From the NCBI GenBank assembly GCA_017503235.1, contig JAFVTL010000108.1:1-35472 (forward strand): DNA of 35,472 nucleotides, given 5' to 3'. The notes beneath the pieces were generated by a model. The model made no database searches. It saw only the letters and a list, made by a program, of their open reading frames with translations, and was not told the origin of the DNA. Source of the stretch: Bacteroidaceae bacterium. GTDB lineage: Bacteria; Bacteroidota; Bacteroidia; Bacteroidales; Bacteroidaceae. Shown here in pieces: positions 33,418-35,472 of this stretch (positions are counted from its first letter, which is position 1; each line of letters begins with the position of its first letter). The position numbers and the translations under genes are program-made.

Positions 33418-35472
33418 ATGAGTTTATACGAAGGAGCGGTTAAACGACCGATTATGACCACGCTCTGCTTTGTAGCTGTAGCGATTTTTGGTCTGTTCTC
33501 TTTGTCGCGCTTGCCTATTGATTTGCTACCGGACATTGAGACGAATACGATTATGGTGATGACATCCTATCAAGGAGCCAGTGCCTCGGATATTGAAAAC
33601 AATGTTTCTCGTCCGTTGGAAAATACATTGAACTCGGTTGAACACTTGAAACACATTACTTCAAGTTCTTCAGAAGGGATTTCTGTCATCACATTGGAGT
33701 TTGAATTTGGATATGATATTGACGTGTTGACCAATGACGTCCGCGATAAGTTGGATATGGTGACTTCCATGCTTCCCGACGAAGTGAACACACCGATTAT
33801 CTTCAAGTTCAGTACCGATATGCTTCCTATCTTGATGTTGTCTGTTCAGGCAGAAGAAAGCCAGCCGGCACTTTACAAGATATTGGATGATGCTGTGGTG
33901 AATCCGTTGGCACGTATTCCGGGTGTGGGTACGGTATCTGTTGCCGGTGCTGCACAACGTGAAATCAATGTATATTGCGACCCTAATAAATTGGATGCAT
34001 ACAACTTGACCATTGAAACCATCAGTAGCATTATTGGTGCAGAGAACCGCAATATGCCGGGTGGTACCTTCGACATGGGTAGTGATACTTATTCCCTCCG
34101 CGTAGAAGGAGAGTTTGACGACCCGAAAGAAATGGAAAACATCATCGTAGGTACTTATAACGGTGCAGCAGTCTATTTGCGTGATGTGGCTACCGTTCAG
34201 GATGGTGTGCAGGAACGTGCACAGCGTACCTTCAACAATGGTGTGGAAGGTGCTATGATTATTGTGCAGAAGCAGTCGGGCGGTAACTCGGTTGAAATTT
34301 CTAACCGTGTGTTGGATATGCTTCCCCAATTGCAGAAGACATTGCCAAGTGACGTGAAGCTGGGCGTTATTGTCAATACTTCGGACAACATCTTGAATAC
34401 CATCAACAGTTTGGCTGAAACCATTGCATACGCCATGTTGTTCGTGGTGCTGGTGGTATTCATCTTCTTGGGACGCTGGCGTGCTACGGTCATCATCTGT
34501 ATCACCATCCCGATGTCATTGATTGGTTCGTTCATCTATTTGGGAATCATCGACGGTGGTTCATTGAACATCATCTCTCTGTCCTGTCTTTCCATTGCGA
34601 TTGGTAGCGTTGTGGACGACGCCATCGTAGTATTGGAAAACGTAACCACTCACATTGAACGTGGTGCCGAACCTAAACAGGCTGCGGTGTTGGCTACCAA
34701 TGAAGTGGCGATTTCCGTAATCGCATCTACGTTGACCATGATTGCCGTGTTCTTCCCATTGACCATGGTGACTGGTATGGCCGGTGTGTTGTTTGAACAG
34801 TTGGGTTGGATGATGTGCGTGATTATGACAGTCTCTACTATTTCTGCGTTGTCGTTCACTCCGATGATGTGTGCTTACTTCTTGAAATTGCAAAAGAAGC
34901 CAAGCAAGATTTTCTTGGCATTCTACAAGCCGATTGAGCGTGCATTGGACAAGTTGGACGATTGGTATAAGAAACGTTTGGATTGGGCGGTTCGTCATCG
35001 TACGTCAGTACTCATGTCATGTCTGGTGCTTTTTGCGGTCAGCTGTTTGTTTGCGATGAATATCGGTACCGAATTCTTCCCTTCGCAGGATAGTGGACGT
35101 TTGAGTGTCACTTTGAAGTTGCCTATCGGTGCTCGTGTAGAACGTGCACAAGAACTTGCATCAGAATTGGCTGAGAAGTGGATGACTCGCTATCAAGGCG
35201 TGATGAAGGTATGTAACTATCGTGTCGGTCAGGCCGACTCTGACAATACCTTCGCTTCCATGCAGGACAATGGTAGTCATATTATCTCATTCAACATCAG
35301 TTTGGTCAGCGTGGAAGATCGTGAAATCGGTGTAGAACAGATTTCTAACGAAATGCGTGACGACCTGAAACTATATCCCGAACTTGATGAAGGTCAAGTA
35401 ACTACTGGTGGTGGAGGTGGTATGGGTGGTCAGTCAACCGCTGACTTCGAAATTTATGGTTACGACTTTGAC
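33418..35472 (+). CDS. RND efflux transporter, HAE1/AcrB type, truncated by the window end
   Basis: 685 codons are visible from ATG 33418, open to the last base; the family is normally about 1030-1060 residues, so roughly two thirds is present. The N terminus (MSLYEGAVKRPIMTTLCFVAVAIFGLFSL) is the first transmembrane helix. SRLPIDLLPDIETNTIMVMTSYQGASASDIENNV follows the HAE1 pattern of the porter domain. D400 and D401 in SVVDDAIVVLENV (TM4) correspond to the proton-relay aspartates of AcrB. A Gly-rich segment (TTGGGGGGMGG) lies near the window end, where the second porter part begins. The Asp pair and HAE1 motifs favour organic drugs or bile acids over heavy metals. Confidence 0.95.
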   Translation, partial: MSLYEGAVKRPIMTTLCFVAVAIFGLFSLSRLPIDLLPDIETNTIMVMTSYQGASASDIENNVSRPLENTLNSVEHLKHITSSSSEGISVITLEFEFGYDIDVLTNDVRDKLDMVTSMLPDEVNTPIIFKFSTDMLPILMLSVQAEESQPALYKILDDAVVNPLARIPGVGTVSVAGAAQREINVYCDPNKLDAYNLTIETISSIIGAENRNMPGGTFDMGSDTYSLRVEGEFDDPKEMENIIVGTYNGAAVYLRDVATVQDGVQERAQRTFNNGVEGAMIIVQKQSGGNSVEISNRVLDMLPQLQKTLPSDVKLGVIVNTSDNILNTINSLAETIAYAMLFVVLVVFIFLGRWRATVIICITIPMSLIGSFIYLGIIDGGSLNIISLSCLSIAIGSVVDDAIVVLENVTTHIERGAEPKQAAVLATNEVAISVIASTLTMIAVFFPLTMVTGMAGVLFEQLGWMMCVIMTVSTISALSFTPMMCAYFLKLQKKPSKIFLAFYKPIERALDKLDDWYKKRLDWAVRHRTSVLMSCLVLFAVSCLFAMNIGTEFFPSQDSGRLSVTLKLPIGARVERAQELASELAEKWMTRYQGVMKVCNYRVGQADSDNTFASMQDNGSHIISFNISLVSVEDREIGVEQISNEMRDDLKLYPELDEGQVTTGGGGGMGGQSTADFEIYGYDFD

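Noticed and set aside
33670-34329. 219-codon minus-strand open frame
   Set aside because: Antisense shadow of the RND pump; the pump's own frame is open to the window end and carries the VDDAIVVLENV motif.

Overview
The window reads as a chromosomal segment of a gut-type Bacteroidales bacterium (Bacteroides/Phocaeicola/Prevotella-like). The reasons are a hybrid two-component regulator of the Bacteroidetes type (propeller sensor, kinase, receiver and AraC output in one protein), lipoprotein and fimbrillin-like families of this phylum, and Bacteroidetes -7 boxes (TAnnTTTG) in front of most transcription units. No Shine-Dalgarno tract stood out at the starts I examined. I see no rRNA, tRNA, transposase, phage gene or CRISPR array.

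Region 1 (1-16760) is a xylan/arabinoxylan utilisation locus, almost all on the minus strand. A long operon (16521 down to 8247) encodes, in order, a GH35-type glycosidase, a GPH-family sugar symporter, a lipoprotein GH10 endoxylanase, a cytoplasmic GH43 xylosidase/arabinosidase, a Gfo/Idh/MocA oxidoreductase and a GH67 alpha-glucuronidase. A 1364-residue hybrid two-component regulator (8138-4044) follows with its own promoter and terminator. A second operon (3873-592) encodes a CE1 feruloyl/acetyl esterase, a secreted beta-sandwich protein and a secreted GH43 of arabinanase type. The layout recalls the Prevotella bryantii xyn cluster (XynR regulator, GH10, GH43, symporter, GH67). No SusC/SusD pair is present in the window. 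A small winged-helix protein and the tail of an unidentified gene precede this region on the plus strand.

Region 2 (16761-29803) is central metabolism and housekeeping: a membrane-anchored coiled-coil protein, malate dehydrogenase, a fimbrillin/GLUG-type surface lipoprotein, two diverged hexameric glutamate dehydrogenases (one NAD-type, one NADP-type by cofactor-pocket residues), between them a large receiver-receiver-ATP-grasp protein related to PEP synthase, a small two-helix membrane protein, and a malic enzyme fused to a phosphotransacetylase-like domain. Together these connect C4-dicarboxylates, pyruvate/PEP and ammonia assimilation.

Region 3 (30357-35472) is a plus-strand TetR-TolC-adaptor-RND efflux operon; the RND pump runs off the window end.

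The least explained signals are three intergenic arrays with a 22-bp period (about two helical turns) at 18926-18991, 19096-19208 and 30046-30155, the second folding into overlapping, mutually exclusive hairpins. Others are a phased set of TGTTACA heptamers upstream of the xylan operon, and the domain architecture of the PEP-synthase-like protein, which lacks the usual phosphohistidine and PEP-binding domains.
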